A stretch of 56,579 nt of DNA from an uncultured Schlesneria sp. (GTDB lineage: Bacteria; Planctomycetota; Planctomycetia; Planctomycetales; Planctomycetaceae): positions 1 to 56,579 of the forward strand of contig CAIVEI010000178.1 in assembly GCA_903904835.1 (NCBI GenBank). Direction: 5' to 3'. The notes under the pieces are model-generated. The model saw only the letters and a program-made list of their open reading frames with translations, was not told where the DNA came from and made no database searches. Position numbers and translations under genes: made by a program. Below are positions 55,865-56,579 of the stretch, one piece after another; the first letter of the stretch is position 1; each line of letters starts with the position of its first letter.

Positions 55865-56087
55865 CAAGAATGTCCCGTCGGATTCTGAACTCGACAGAGC
55901 CTGGCCGCCGCCGGGTAATCTTTTTCTTTCGTTGTCAAACGCAAATGGCCTGCTTCCGCTTTGATTGACAGATCTCAACGATCGTCGTGTGATTATGGCG
56001 TGACTTTGTTGGGATCAATGATTAAGGGATTACTAGAGGCGGAAAGAACGTCGGCGCGCCGACGAAAATCTAATGAGAAGAGGTTCC

Positions 56088-56579
56088 ATGAACGACTCGC
56101 AAACCCCGTTGCCATCTTCCGCCGACTCGAAATCACCGCCAGATCGAAAACCGTTTTTCCATTTCTGGCGAACCTTTTGGCTCTCCTTCGGGGTTGTGTC
56201 ACTCGCTTACGCCTGGTACTGCTTTTACGTCCCCTCCAATGCCGTTGCCTGGGCGGACAATTACACTGTCGCTCAAGAACAAGCAGTCCAGTCTGGCAAG
56301 CCCATAATCCTGTTCTTTACTGGCAAGTGGTGCGTTCCCTGCCGGATCATGAAGCGAAACGTTTGGGCCGATCAGCAGGTGACGGCGACCGTGAATGCAG
56401 GGTTCATTCCCGTGATGATTGACGTGGATGAGTCTGACGCAGCCGCAGCGATGACGCGTTATCGTGTCGGTGCTACGCCAATCACGATCGTCGTTGACCC
56501 CCAAGGGGAGGTCCTCAATTATAAACAGGGTGGGATCGGCAAGGCTGAATTCCTTGAGCTGATTGGAACATTGAAACCA
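56088..56579 (+). CDS. Membrane-anchored thioredoxin-fold protein (partial)
   Basis: The gene runs off the right edge; 164 codons are seen. It starts with a short polar segment, has a membrane helix (about residues 30-48, WLSFGVVSLAYAWYCF), then a thioredoxin-like domain with the redox motif WCVPC at about residues 85-89 and the cis-Pro GATPI later. Expected to act in the periplasmic or outer compartment in disulfide reduction or cytochrome maturation. AGAGG precedes the ATG. The 223 bases after the ankyrin gene contain no other gene. Confidence 0.85.
   Translation, partial: MNDSQTPLPSSADSKSPPDRKPFFHFWRTFWLSFGVVSLAYAWYCFYVPSNAVAWADNYTVAQEQAVQSGKPIILFFTGKWCVPCRIMKRNVWADQQVTATVNAGFIPVMIDVDESDAAAAMTRYRVGATPITIVVDPQGEVLNYKQGGIGKAEFLELIGTLKP

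Overview
The window looks like a chromosomal segment of a member of the Planctomycetes. The support is: a 16S rRNA gene with no 23S or 5S behind it; a DUF1559 protein with a prepilin-type N-terminus; paired PQQ-type beta-propeller proteins with the WPYWRGP-like start common in that phylum; a phenylalanyl-tRNA synthetase beta chain without its usual EMAP domain; many secreted proteins of unknown function; and intergenic repeats of the kinds I associate with these genomes. I cannot name the genus from sequence alone.

Layout. 0.2-6.9 kb, minus strand: an RND/MMPL transporter, an M24 aminopeptidase, acetyl-CoA carboxylase accB-accC and a PPi-type phosphofructokinase (pfp), ending at a strong bidirectional terminator. 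7.1-9.1 kb, minus: a membrane protein with a histidine-rich tail and a CorC/CNNM-type protein. 9.4-12.4 kb, plus: a MarR regulator, a pirin, a DoxX protein and an Old Yellow Enzyme, with two ACATGT-centred palindromes placed to be MarR operators. 12.7-16.3 kb: a protein with two degenerate FHA domains (plus) and pheT (minus). 16.6-27.3 kb: two beta-propeller proteins, coaE, a small conserved protein, a glycerate kinase translationally coupled to a small amino-acid-kinase protein, purQ (convergent, stop codons abutting), a DAACS symporter and pdxH. 27.4-30.5 kb: an exported acidic protein and a patatin-like phospholipase.

30.5-38.3 kb is a gene-poor accessory stretch. It holds several families of dispersed and inverted repeats, an orphan RecA/AAA-type ATPase, a 44-residue prepilin-like ORF, a zinc-ribbon membrane protein, tRNA-Val, the DUF1559 gene, tRNA-Thr and a secreted protein. 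38.8-40.3 kb is the 16S gene with its own terminator, followed by an internally deleted IS1-like transposase remnant. 40.9-46.9 kb: a small hypothetical gene, a Uma2 protein, a Tat-exported sugar-binding protein, an ABC1/UbiB-type kinase, leuD and an MFS transporter with an extra charged loop.

47.2-55.1 kb is a complete F-type ATP synthase operon (atpZ, I, B, E, F, H, A, G, D, C) behind a near-consensus promoter. Subunits a and b carry histidine-rich segments, and the b and c subunits begin with apparent signal peptides. An ankyrin-repeat protein and the start of a membrane-anchored thioredoxin-fold protein close the window.

No CRISPR array, prophage or complete transposon was seen. The strongest candidates for new biology are the His-rich ATP synthase insertions, the repeat island with its ATPase, the 44-residue prepilin-like ORF, the palindrome upstream of the DUF1559 gene, and the glycerate kinase/amino-acid-kinase pair.
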